Below, piece after piece: positions 36,460 to 48,155 of a DNA stretch of 64,000 nt; the stretch's first letter is position 1, and each line of letters starts with the position of its first letter. The notes below the pieces were generated by a model. That model was not told where the DNA came from. It saw only the letters and a program-made list of their open reading frames with translations, and did no database searches. The stretch comes from Rhexocercosporidium sp. MPI-PUGE-AT-0058 (lineage: Eukaryota; Ascomycota; Leotiomycetes; Helotiales). Location: contig JAGTJL010000004.1 in assembly GCA_020746875.1 (NCBI GenBank), positions 868,001 through 932,000 of the forward strand, in the 5' to 3' direction. The translations under genes were made by a program, and so were the position numbers.

Positions 36460-37165
36460 CTTGGCTATTGCGACTAGAACAAACTGCGAGAACGTCAATT
36501 AGTAAACAGTCCACAGGATTGCGAGCTGAAAATCGCCATAAATAGCAAATGGCTCGGGACTTTGAAGTCAAATTAATTTTTCACAAAAGTAAAGCTGAGT
36601 GTGCCCTTGTTTAGGTAGTTGGGTGATTGATGGGGGACGAGTGAAGGGACTAAGTACCTAGTGATGTGACGTAGAAACGGATTGACCCGTTGGCGTTGGA
36701 CGTTGACGTCTGGTATTGGGGGAACGCGAACAACAACAGCAACACGTCCAGATCAGGTTCGGTGATGCGTGGAAGGGGTTGAGGGGAAGGAGGAGGAGGA
36801 AAGATGGCGGGGGGAGGGCTGATCTTAAAGTAAATGTCGATACAGTAGAGCTGGTTCGAGTAAGGCCGAGGGCGCCCTTCCCTGGCTGACCCTTGACCGC
36901 AGCTCAGCCTTGTCCTATCCTCTGCTGGGCTGGCGCTGGCGCTGTCTTGCCTGGTACGGTACGGGCGGGCGAGATACCTGGTAGGAAGGGAAGGTCGTGC
37001 AGCATTGTGCAGATGCAGCTAATTAGAGCTAGCTGGCTGTACGAGACGAGGGTTGCACTGTATGTTTCTCAGTTGGGACTGGACTAGGCAGATACTGTAT
37101 TGTACTCCGTCCATATTTACAATAAGATACGCCATGCAGGCGGCTGCAGCAGGGGCTGAGCAAGT

Positions 37166-37199
37166 CGGACTGGACTGGACTGGACTAGACTAGACTGGA
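37166..37199. repeat. (ACTGG)n pentanucleotide repeat
   Basis: Six to seven units of GGACT/AGACT in tandem, with A/G changes in the last units. Confidence 0.75.
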
Positions 37200-37448
37200 T
37201 TACAACATTTATATACCTATACCGTCTCCGTGTACCATTCTCAAGTGGCTCTGTGAATTTGAAGGAATGTCCTCACTCTGGTGTCTTCCCGTCGTCAAGT
37301 CCTCTATCCTACCCTTCTTGATCATTCGTGTCCATCCGAGATCAGCTACACTCACTCACTCCTTCTCCCTTTCCCTGCCTCCGCCTCTGCCTCTGTCCAT
37401 GTCTCTGTCTGTGTCTCTTGAGTTGGGCCCACCTCTACTTACTCCGTA

Positions 37449-37488
37449 GTTGTCTTGTTGTCTTGTTGTCTTGTCTTGTCTCGTCTCC
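37449..37488. repeat. TTGTC-type tandem repeat
   Basis: Imperfect repeats of TTGTC and TTGTTGTC, pyrimidine/G rich. Confidence 0.6.
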
Positions 37489-38150
37489 CTCGCACTTTTC
37501 TCCATCTCCTGCCCGCCTCAAGTCTTAGCACCTTCTCAATCCAGGACTCCGCGATGGCTATCATTGCGCCTGCACCACCACTCACCAACTCCACGAAAGC
37601 GAATCTCTCGGCGCCCAGACACTCTTATCATTGCCAATACCGCTACCATCCTGGATGCCCCCCAAGCTGGCCAGTCTCCGCAGGGCAAGCTGACAAGTCC
37701 CCCGCCCTCACCCCCGTCTCCCAAGCCCGTACCAAGCCGCTAGAAGGAGTGGAAAAACGTAAGAAAGCCTACGTGAGGCTCTTTAGACCAATCACTGCCC
37801 TCAGCGAGGACAGCCCGCAGGGGTCAAGATTGTCCAAAGTCGATGCCCATGTTCTTGATGGTCTTGGGGAATCTTGAAGGTTCTTTTGCCCCCGGCTTGT
37901 TTCGCTCTTGTTGATGTCCTGGGCCTTCTTGGCGATTGTCGGCTATTCCTGTAATGCATTGTAAGGTACTGTACTGTACTGTAGAGTGTAGATAACAAGC
38001 CCAGGGAACAAGGACCTGGCCTTTTCCCACCCCGTGGCTGAACGGCGGGGTGGAAAACAAGGATCCACTAGCTGGAATAGGCATGGTACGTCTATCATGT
38101 GACTCTGCACCTCCGAAATCCTCCTCTTTCCATCTGGCACGGCATTGCCG

Positions 38151-38193
38151 ACCAACCAACCAACCAATTAATCAATCGGTCAATCAATCAATC
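38151..38193. repeat. (CCAA)n / (TCAA)n tetranucleotide repeat
   Basis: CCAA units pass into TCAA units in a 43-base tract. Confidence 0.7.
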
Positions 38194-40303
38194 CCCTTGC
38201 ACACTTGGTAGTTAGTTGCTTTCCCACCACCGATCCAACAACAGCATCGAGTCGCTTGCTTCCTTCGTCTCGGCCCAAGGATTCGGTCTTGGAAAAACCC
38301 AACCTTGTAAAGGATCAATCCGACTTTTTCTCTTCTCCATTTTCTCCACCCGTCCGTCTGTCTACAACAAAGCACGACATCGCAGGAGATATCGAATCAC
38401 CCCAGTCCCGAGCATACACCGAAGCTGCTTCTCCAAACTCAATCGGAAATTGGATGATGCGATAGATAAGACCCGTTTCTCAAAGTTCACAGACTGCTTC
38501 GTTCCCAGTTGAAGCTTGGAAGCTTAGAGCATGCGGATAATATTCGTACATTTCTCTTCCTGGTGCTCCCATCTATCCCTCTCCGAATCAGATCGCGGGT
38601 GTGGCACCCGTTCGTTCACGCCGCACAAATCCACATCTGCCACCCACCGGCAGCCTCGCAGCCATGGAAAAACGGCGCCAAGGCGGCAAGCCCGTCTCTA
38701 TTTCCACCTTTCATGTCCAACTTCACTTGTCTGCCTTTGAGCGTTATCTCAGTTCTCGAATTGCATGTCATTGCCGAGAATATCTTTCTGCACGATTGCA
38801 ACCTCTTCGATAGTTCGAAGAGACATGCAAATTCCAAGCGCGGATGAATCGAGACTGTCCTGGGCCCGTGGTATCTTCAGGTCGTCCTAATCAGCAGATC
38901 ATCTTCTCTTGCCTCAACGGTACGAGCTGTTTAGAATACCCGCACGCACAACTGGTAACTTCTTTTTTTTCCTAATGGCCAGTGGAAATCTTCGGACCAA
39001 ATTTCGACATGCAGCAACTTCAAACTAGTACATTCTGATCAGTCCAACCTGGTATTTCATGAAGCCCTCAAGCCGAACAGCTTCCATTTGTCCATCTGAC
39101 CTTAACGACGGAGACTTCCTAAAAGTAGCTAAAGCTACACGCCCCCACGTCAGCATGAAGCAAGTTGTCAATATTCTAAGCTTAAAGTCCAACTTCCCTT
39201 ACAGCTGGCGCATCCGTCTCTGGTGGCTGATTCATCCATCGATCGTATGGCTACCAATCAAAGGTTAAATAGCGATTCGCGACCTTCCAAATATCTCTCG
39301 TCAGCGCGGCCGACTCGTTAAAATCACTTCTTCAATGATCTCAGTTTCAGGGTTGATCGAACTTGGATCTCGTCGTTCTCTGGGAAATACCCATCTCGAG
39401 CCGAGACTGTGGCTGTTGCGAAGCCTTCAGGACAAGCCCCAAGATATCGCCAATTCAGCCCTCTCTTGGGACTTGAGATAAGAAATCGAAGCATTATTCC
39501 CAAGAGTCCAAGAAGTTTAATTGGGCCCACGACTTGAAAGTACTTGAAATCCACATGCGAGAACAATTATCGTCGTTCTTTCGCTGTCACTCATAATATT
39601 ACGTTCATCCTGCGTTTTATTGTCTCGTTTCAGCATCAATTCTTGAGGGCCCTCGCGAGATGCTTGCTGTCCTGCGCTGCATCTTTTCCGCGTCTTCATT
39701 CATAACGGCAGCCGACTCATCTCCATGGTGTTTGCGCAACTTGGATTTAGCATTTTATCATTCATTGTGCTACTCGCCTTTCCTTTTTCCATATCCACGT
39801 TCATGGCATCGGGCCGCTATCAACGTGCAGTGCTCTGTGATATGAGAGAGGCAACAACCCAGAATGCAGAATGGGAAATTTAGTGTCCGATTTTTATTTT
39901 GATCCAGTCAGTGGACTTGTACATGTGCTCCCTGCTGTTGTTCTCACCGAACTGCCATCTCTCATCATTCAGTTCGCAGCCTCGCCAAAAGCATGCGGTC
40001 TTGGCATTTCTGCTCAGGTGACGAAAACAAATCCGCATCACGTGTGTGTGCGATTATTCGGGTCTAGTGCTGGCTTGTCTCTGATTCTTCTAGGTTCGTC
40101 TTCTACAGAAGTCGATCATAGGTAGACCAAATATTCCGGTCCGTCGAAAGAACTCCAAAGTCTGAACACAAAGGCTTGCATTTCATCGCTATCTGCTTGT
40201 ATGGTTACGCTTCGCTCCGATACTTCCAATGACTTCTCACGAGGCAGGCAGTTCAATCCTTCCTAACTCGCCTCAGCTAGACAACATCCGTAAAAAATTT
40301 GGC

Positions 40304-41251
40304 CTAGCAGCCATCCCTCCGAACGATAACATTCCAATTATCGATATCCCACACCTGTCCGCCAATGGTATCATGCCAGAAGATTCCCCTTTTATGGGTA
40401 CACTTATCTACCAGCGCTCTTACATAGGTCCCAACGGTATCGCACGAGGGACGGATCTCATTGTCACCCTATCGAATGATCAGTATATCAGATTTTCATT
40501 TCACAATCCCGCTCTGGACGTCTATATCCCAACACTGGCACTCACATTGTTACAAATATAAATCGCACCAGCCCACGAACAGCTAACACGCCCACAACTG
40601 TGAGGTCCAACATTACACATAAAGCCGCTGTTCTGAAGGAAAGCGATGCCATCGTCGATAGCCGGGACGTCGGCTCCGTTCCAAGTCTGCCCGGCGACGG
40701 GGAGACAGTTGATGTCTGTCATGAAGCGCTGAGCCAAGTCAGTCAGCTTTGCTTTCGATTTCTAGAGTCATGGAATGTTATGAGTAACACGAACCTTTTT
40801 CAGCTGGTTGATACCAGAATTTTGATCTACGGTAGCGGTTAAGTTGGAGAGCTTGAAGCTGTTGTCCTCAGCATCGAGTTGTGCGTAGATCTCCTATGGG
40901 CCACGTCAATACTGGTCTGGTCTGGTCTAGACTTCTTCAACGCCATGGACTAATAGGATCATAGTCATGAACTCTGTGACTCCTGTCGCGCCTCCTAGAT
41001 TTTCGACTGATTCGGATCGAAAGTCTGGTAGAAGAGACGTGAAATAGACTAACCTGAACAGTACCGGTATGATTAACAGCGACGCCATTTACCTCACCGG
41101 TAACCCGGAGCTGGTCGAGTGTATAACCTTCAGGGATACCTCCGGTATGAGGAGAGCGAATTTCATGAGCGGGGAGGGCGAAGACGAAGTCTGTGGCGAG
41201 GAGCGCAAGTGCTAGGAGCACAAGGTTGGTGATGACAATGGAAGGCTTCAT
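40304..41251 (-). CDS. secreted cysteine-rich protein, 8 Cys in the mature part
   Basis: Four exons: 41251-41054, 40893-40795, 40738-40556 and 40468-40304, giving 214 residues. A signal peptide (MKPSIVITNLVLLALALLA) leads to a region with IPEGYTLDQLRVTGEVNG. Cysteines follow in INCLP, MCNVG, SCGRV, SCSWAGAIYICNN and, in exon 4, RPSCDTV, DKCTH and a terminal DGC: eight in all, enough for four disulfides. The pattern fits small secreted proteins of plant-associated fungi. Exon 3 has an in-frame stop after CNN if the GTGAGT donor at 40555 is ignored; using it gives a better end. A plus-strand open frame (40229-40561) is the shadow of exon 4. Function unknown; effector-like is only a possibility. 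Confidence 0.78.
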
Positions 41252-42314
41252 TTCTTCAAATATTGGAAAATATTTTTGGGATGTTCTTAAAAGTATAGAC
41301 TAGAGGGATTCCTCAGAGGGAAGACTGTGAAATGATCGGTTGTTGTTGTGTTGAGAGGAGGGGAAAAAAAAGCAGATGTGAGGAGTTGAAGCTGACTGTT
41401 TGTTTATAGACAAGAAGACCCCCCTCTACCCGCTCTTCTGTTCGTTGACTCAACGCTCGATGCAGGCTGTGAATCATGGCTTTTGTGAATAGATCGGATC
41501 TGCTGTCTTCACTTAGTCCTCAGGATGACTGGGAGAATGAGTTATTACAGTGTTGAAACGGTTGTTGCTGTTTTGATACTGTAAGTCAATCTTTATGTCG
41601 CAAAGGCTGTTTTCTTGCACGATAGTGATATGATAGCAAATATGCCGAGTTTAGTAAAGCGGTATGTAGCTCTCAACATGATGTCTTTCCCCAGTGTTCT
41701 AATGTCCTTGTCTTTCTCCACTACCCTATCCTCTCTACCTCCAAGATATCGTGCCATAAAACGAAGTTCTCGTCATATTCCCACACTCGTTACATTATGG
41801 ACAAGTGGCGGTCTGGGGGGATGAAATTACAACAAAAAGCAAGTTGTAGAATGATTAATGATTAAATGCTCTTTCGGCGCATATTTCCAAGTCTTCTGAT
41901 GATGATTCTTTCATTACAGTGGCAGGTGTCGCCACGACATTATTCTAGATGCGGGTTATTTACAAGGTTCTCATCGCTTGTAGCTTTGCTTGCTACGTCT
42001 TTCCCACTTCCGTTCTGGAAGTGGGACTCAGTCGAGGAGACAATTCGCCAGGTTGCATGCAGCGAAATCGGTCTCGATATATATATCGGGGCAATGTTGT
42101 CCTACCTTTTCACTTTGTGCTTCTTCACCCAATGCCCAGCCCGATTTTCGTTCATTCCCATCCTCTCGAATAGCCTTCGGGACGGAACTAGAGACTCTCC
42201 TTAAGGATATTCCCCACAACTGTCACCGCTGCCCTAGTTTCGAATTTGTCCCTCTTGAAGAACCAATCGATTCACGATTCCACAGTTCCCGACCCAAGGA
42301 CCAGCTTCATGACC
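41252..42314. other. intergenic, no gene seen
   Basis: Short plus-strand frames here have no features. It holds the promoter of the secreted-protein gene. Confidence 0.5.
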
Positions 42315-44047
42315 TCAAACCTCCTTCTCCGCCGGCCACAACAACCTCTTTCTCCAAACCACCCAAACTGTCTTCCCAAACACCACAACCCAAACCAAAA
42401 TCAGCGTCACACCGAACACCGTCCCCAGAATCTCCACAACATCATTCTCGAATGCCCGACCCACCATATGCGTCGCGCTGACCAGCGCCGAGTTTGGGAA
42501 GACATACGCAAAGAACGTAACATCGAACTTGATCCTCCCGTTCTCGTTTTTGTTCTTGTGCTCGTTCTTGTTCTGATGGTAAGAGGAGTTGCGTCGACGA
42601 TCAAGGAGAAGGCTCCACTGCCCAAACACGCTCAGCACGAAGAACCAGATCGCAAATCCCCAGATCACGAGCCCGACAGCGTAGGCTAGCACGCGCACGA
42701 TGACAGACACGGTTTCCGCGCTCCCTACTTTCGTGACGGGGATGGCTTTCGACGCCAAGGTGCCGAGTTGAATGACGCCTGTGGCTGTGAAGCCTGCTGG
42801 GCCGACGGAGACGAACATGCTAGGCAGTTGACGAGAGGATGGGAGACCATTCGTCATGAGTCTGTAGAGGTAGGCGCTATAGATGAGTGCTGAGACGAGG
42901 AAACCTGTGCCTTGAAGGGTGATGGCGCCGACTATGATTGTCTTTGAGGAGATTCGCAGTGTGTCGGTTTGGGTTGGGACGGAGTTTATTAGGGAGGCGG
43001 CGAGGGGGGCAACGATGAGGAGGGGGTAAACGGGAAACACCCATATGGGCGTCATGTCTCGGAGGGAGAATTGCTGGGTTGACCATCTGGTTGAGAGGGT
43101 TGTGTCAGTGAGTGCTTTGTTTCCATTCATCCTTTTCCAAATCATGTGAGGTTATGCTCGAGGAAGACTGCCTTAGTTCCCTTGTTTCCCTTCTCTCCCA
43201 GCGACAGCAAAATCCAAAAGATGTACTTACAGAATCACATAAATCGCACAAGACGACAAGAACGCCATTGCAGCATACACCCAGAAGCAGACTTCCAGCC
43301 CCGTCTGCAACCATTTTCCACTACTCGGGACGCCGTACTTGGCGAAGGCCATGAGCATCACTCCACAGCTCACTACGCTCGCGGGGATGAAGAGCGATTC
43401 CGAGGGCTCTAGAAAGGATTGCTTGAATGAGCCTGGGCGGCTGCAGAACCGGATCGTGATGAGGATGCAGCAGGTGATGAAGAGGATTATGGTGAGGATG
43501 AGGAAGGCGTTGCCGATGGTGGTGAGACCTTTGAATTTGAATGGTACTAATACCACATATTAGCCAAGAATATTTACTGTACAGTACTGAAACCACTTCT
43601 TGGTAGGTAGGTAAGTAGGGAGAAAATTCCAAGCTCGTTAAATGGTTTCTTAGTTTCCTGTTCTTGATATACACTCGACTTACTGGAATTTATAGCATTT
43701 GCAATCCCCCCCGTCGCCATAACCATAGTGAACCAATTCCACGTAAACAGCTGCAGACGATCCTTCCACGTTACTCTCTCGCTCAACCCACCACCAACAT
43801 GCTCCTTCGACACTTCTGAATCAGCACCACTCCCTCTCCTCTCTTCTTCGACAGCGGATTTTGGAAAGGCATTCTCTTCGTCGGTTCTAGATCTAAGCTG
43901 GGCTGCTGTCTGGGCTGGTCTTCCTTTGAATGTGACGTGGCGAGGAGGCGGGCCGACCTGGGATTCGAGATCGTTTGGGAGGTTGAGGTGGTCGTCGTCT
44001 TTGTTGGTGCCGGTGAAGGGCTGTGATGGCAGTGATGACGTCCACAT
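42315..44047 (-). CDS. TDT-family (malic acid / sulfite-type) membrane transporter
   Basis: Exons 44047-43684, 43546-43231 and 43086-42315 give 483 residues. The hydrophilic N-terminus (about 95 residues) is followed by the family entry motif LQLFTWNWFTMVMATGGIAN. About ten transmembrane helices follow, including TPIWVFPVYPLLIVAPLAAS, a conserved helix of the SLAC1/TehA/Mae1 fold. The family contains Mae1 malate permease and Ssu1 sulfite pump; the N-terminal extension and the HVTFKGRP stretch do not decide between them. The start is ATG 44047 (MWTSSLPSQP); the frame is open further upstream but has no ATG there. A Zn2Cys6 regulator lies 1.6 kb upstream. Confidence 0.88.
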
Positions 44048-45637
44048 GTCTAGCTTGGATGGGACGGTCAAGGTCTGTGGAATGAGGATGAGGTTGTGTG
44101 GTAGACTCTAGCTTGAGGAGTTGGGCTGTGCATGAGAAGTAAGCCGAACTCGAAGCGAGCTGATTTCGAAGCGAAGTGGTGAAGTGAGGTTAAGTGAGGT
44201 AAGGTGAAGCGATGTGAACTGATGCGAAGTGCGCTTTTAGTGAAGCAAAGAGAAGCGAGGCTGTCTTGATCTTGTCCGCGAGAAAACAAACGTTTGTACA
44301 AATTGAGTTTTGGGAAGAATGCCTCCTGCTTGTAACGCTCGCTGGGCTGATACTTGCTTCTAAAAACTAAGGAAAAGAATTCTTCTTCTGTACAGTAGAT
44401 TTATTCATATTCGCAACCATTTTCCTTCTTCTAAATAAGAGTAAGAAGAAGTCCATGCTGTATCTAAGTAACCAATTCACAGGACGCAGCTACCATGCAT
44501 TCGTTTCCGTCTAGCCGAACGACTTTGATAGGTATGCATACCCATATGCCGCTAAGTGTCTTAGTCGGTAGCCGTCGGATGCAGGTCTCAAAAAAAAAAA
44601 AGCAGAATCAAGATCTGATTGATTGAACAAGCGAAAAAATTTCTGGCTCCACCTTTGAAGAGCGGTCTGGTTGGTTGGGTTTGACGTCGGAGGATATCCC
44701 ACCCTGTGGAAGGAAAATTGACGATAAGGGTGGGAAAGGTAGATGTGCTCGATATGCCACTTTTAGCTCCGGTACTGGATTTGGGTCCTTGCGATGTACT
44801 GTAAGTAGGAAGAGGGAACAGAATGATATCACTGGCCGGGAAAATAAGTCAAAGTAAAAAGGAAAATCTAAGTAGAGACAAGAAAGTATGGTGAGATGTC
44901 GAACAGCAAGCAGGATCCTTTCTTCTCCCCAAACCTTCCCACCGTATATTTTCCTGTCGAACGACGCAGGTGTGTGCGTACACGCCTAGTACGCACAAGA
45001 CCAAGTACTTCAGGAAACAGTTCTTCGAGGGGCTTGCGTGTTCGGGACCACACCTACTCGGAAGCAGGTGCCGTATTGCACGGGCCAAGTATGGAGGATC
45101 TCAACTTCTGCTGCAAGATCTTGTCTCCAGGAAGGAGAGTGGCTGGGAATAAGACTCTGCGGGCTATCGGATCTGCTTTTGTTTCAGTTTCGTGATCGGC
45201 ATTCACTCAGTTGTGGGCGTAGAGCAGAAGACTACGGTCTAGACCCTTGGGATTCAGAAGGCACTCTTGTGTAATGCTCCGGTGACTATTTTCGAGAAAG
45301 GGATATAAACGTCGGAAATTCTCATTTTCCTATTTCCTTCATTTCTTCCCCTCTTGCTTTTCCTCTTTTCCATACCGTTCCCTTTAAAGCTCTTTGGCAT
45401 GGCCCGAATTCTCCAATTAACGCCTGGCAACATTGAAAGACAGTCTCGTACATGCACCGCATAGCATGCAGGAATAGAATACAACACGCAGCATTCAGCT
45501 CTTAGGAGACAGCAGTCAGGTTCAACCATTGCTCCAGCTGGATCCGAAATCCAAAATACTACACTCGCGAAGAAAGGGCAAAATCCTTCCAAAGGTAAGG
45601 AGGATACGACTTTCACATCCTGTAAGGATCCTTACGT
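44048..45637. other. intergenic, no gene seen
   Basis: Upstream region of the transporter and 3' side of the regulator. No supported gene. Confidence 0.5.
44139..44262. repeat. degenerate GAAGCGA/GAAGTGA-type repeat
   Basis: Many imperfect copies of a GTGAAGYGA-like unit, for example at 44154, 44172, 44205 and 44241. It lies about 100-215 bases upstream of the transporter start. Confidence 0.5.
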
Positions 45638-48155
45638 CTAAAAATGAGTTTGAGACATTTCATCTGCTGCGGGGTTCTGGAGAGCCCAGGCTTGATCAAG
45701 CCAGGCTGGAGGAAAAACAGGAAAAGAATTGGTTTCTCCTTCGAATCCGCCATTATGCGCTGCTAGTGGCATCGTCGCATGAGATGCTGAAATAGGTGGG
45801 TCTGTCATGATTCCGAATGGAGACTGATCAAAGGTAGGAGGTTGACTGGGGAGACTCATCCCCATCCCAAGACTTAGTTCGCTGCCGAGTTGCGGTTGCC
45901 CGGGAGGCACCGGAAGCGACGCTCCTCCCATCGGGTCTATATACAGGTTAAAATCTTGGGTATTGGTCGGCACTGAAAGACCGACGAGATGGGTCGAGGA
46001 GATCTTATCGAAGATGTTCTTCTAAGTATTAGCGGGTCACGGTTTGGGGAAAGATGGTCTTACTCCAAGAGACGCTACGCATCTGGCAGCGGATGCACTT
46101 TCCGAAGAAAGTCTGATAAGTATCTGCCGACCTTTTACAGCTGCTGTCATAGCTTCCATAGCGGTCGGATCACCTGCGTTACCAAGTATGAACATACAGA
46201 GTGACATAACAGCGAAGAAAGTGATGTAGACAGTGAACCAATAAGCACCGATGAGCAAACCGTGGGTGTCCATCTGTTCTACAATCCAGATGACTTGCAT
46301 GGAGGCTGTCACACAGGCTGATGCACAAGCGTAGGACCTCATCTCAGGGACATCATCCGGCTGAGCTCTGACCAGATGCTGTATGAAAGGTCGGTAGAGA
46401 ACCATCTGAACATGAGCATAGGCGAGACGTAAGAGAAGTTGCAAGCTACCAATATGTTAGCCCACGTGCCTAAAAGATGACAAGCTCTATACAGACCCTA
46501 AAGCCTTCGGCGACACAGGAACAGACATGGTTGGTGGTTCCGCGACATTCTGGAACCAATCGTCTAGCTCCCTTTCAACATCCACCACGCGCGTATAGTC
46601 AACCTGATAGGAAGAGCACTCCCGACTGAGTTGTTTCTGATTGGGATAGATACGTGCCACGACATTTGCCATGATTAAAAGTAGCTTGGTGTGCGCATTT
46701 GAAACTGCCATTATCGACGTATGGCCTTCTGGCATGGGAGTGATTCCATCAACAGTAATGAATTCATCATCAATGTCTATCGGCAAATCCTGGTCAAAGT
46801 CCTCGGCTCTGATATTCTTTGGAAGACCCAACATCGTCGCGACATACGTATCCATTGTCTGCAGTACCCAGAAAACCCTTTTTCGGACCTCTTGCTCGAT
46901 CGGATCGAAGAATCTCAATACGAGCGACCGATGCAGGCCCATACGAAACGCAGATGCTATTGCAACGGATATATACGAGTAACAACAGTGCATCAAGCCC
47001 AAGGACTGGAAATAAATCACCATGCAGAGAATGGTTTGTAGAGAAGTGATATCATGGCAGTCCATGGCGTCGATCAACACTTGTCCAGCTCTAAAATATT
47101 TCGCCCTGGATGCATTTCAGTACTTTCATGATTGGAGTCTGGATTAGTGGAACACTCACCCTTTCGCTTTATCGACATCGCTAGAGGCTGGATCGTCCCC
47201 CTCGGTCGGCTTTCCAGCATAAAGCTCGCCAAGAGCCAAAGTAACATACAGAAGAGACATGAAATCCTTGTCTTCTCGGCTGTAATAATCTGGCTCTATT
47301 TCGTAGATTCGTTCTAGGCGTTTGTCAAAGGATGGTTTGTGGACGAACCTGAGGAGACTGCATGCATCTCCAATCGCGATGGTCGTCAAATAGGACGCGA
47401 CAGTTTTGGGCGGCAGCTTTACATTCCTTGATGATACTTGCGGCGTTTCGGGCTCCACGTTGGAAGGCGAGTACCCTCGGGATGGGAACAGTTTGGAAGA
47501 TATCTCTTTCTCCGTGTCTCGATTGAGCAGTTGACAACAACGATCACTTATTCGGTCTAGGAACGCCAGGCCAGAAAAGTCTCCGTGGTAGTCGCACCGT
47601 CCCATGCCGTCAATGTCGAGGCGGCCAGTTGCCTGGATCATGGTGTCTAAAAGCTCCTGATCCTTCGAAGGGGATCTCGAAGGTCGATCTGTGCGATGTT
47701 TGAAAATTGGTGGCCCGATTACCGTGGGTAAAGCTTGTGAGGTATGGTCTGATGCCAGTACTCTCTTGATGTTGATGCCGGGTACGAACTGCACCAAAGC
47801 ATATTGCAGCCGCTCAATCTTTTTCTCCAACTCTTCAACATACAAAGGGCCGCCATAACGGGCCTTTTTGTCCGCGCTGTATGTGCATTCTAAGCAGTGT
47901 TAGCGGAACAGCAGCGCATTGATGCTGGAGCCCTGGACTGAAGAGCTAGTTTGTCCACGCACCTTGATTATAATTAATGCATGCCTCACAAGGCTGTTCT
48001 CCGTCGCACTTGGTCTTCCTCCCTCTGCAATCATCACATGCCCTTCTGATACGTTTACGTTTAGATTCAGGCTTGTGGGTTGATGTAGGCGGTGACATTG
48101 GAGTATCGACATCGACATCGGCATCGGCTGAGGTCGCCATTGTTTTTCTCGTCAT
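45638..48155 (-). CDS. Zn(II)2Cys6 transcription factor with fungal-specific trans domain
   Basis: Exons 48155-47963, 47889-47160, 47105-46497, 46445-46064 and 46021-45638 give 765 residues. The binuclear zinc cluster is complete, C-x2-C-x6-C-x5-C-x2-C-x6-C (RACDDCRGRKTKCDGEQPC then EAC and ECTYS), and spans intron 1. A leucine-containing coil (YVEELEKKIERLQYALVQF) follows. The middle-homology Fungal_trans domain has AFRMGLHRSL and ERKRVFW-like VRKRVFWVLQTMDTY. The C-terminus is rich in Pro, Gly and Gln and could activate transcription. The first in-frame ATG is 48155. The target is unknown; it may control the nearby transporter, but distance alone is weak evidence. Confidence 0.9.

Larger units (their letters stand above)
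36460..40303. other. long gene-free stretch (3.8 kb), permease promoter and simple repeats
   Basis: Open frames at 37267-37877, 38205-38512 and 38509-38847 overlap in several frames and are C/T-rich or low in complexity, so I do not call genes. The 36480-37200 part is the likely permease promoter. Confidence 0.5.

Noticed and set aside
37267..37877. Several overlapping open frames that could be a gene
   Set aside because: They are C/T-rich and low in complexity, differ by frame, and have no domain or convincing splice sites.
40229..40561. Plus-strand 110-codon open frame starting MTSHEAGSS
   Set aside because: It lies opposite exon 4 and part of exon 3 of the minus-strand cysteine-rich gene, whose frames have a signal peptide and conserved cysteines.
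42315..48155. The transporter and Zn2Cys6 regulator as a metabolic gene cluster
   Set aside because: No biosynthetic enzymes lie nearby; adjacency alone does not support a cluster.
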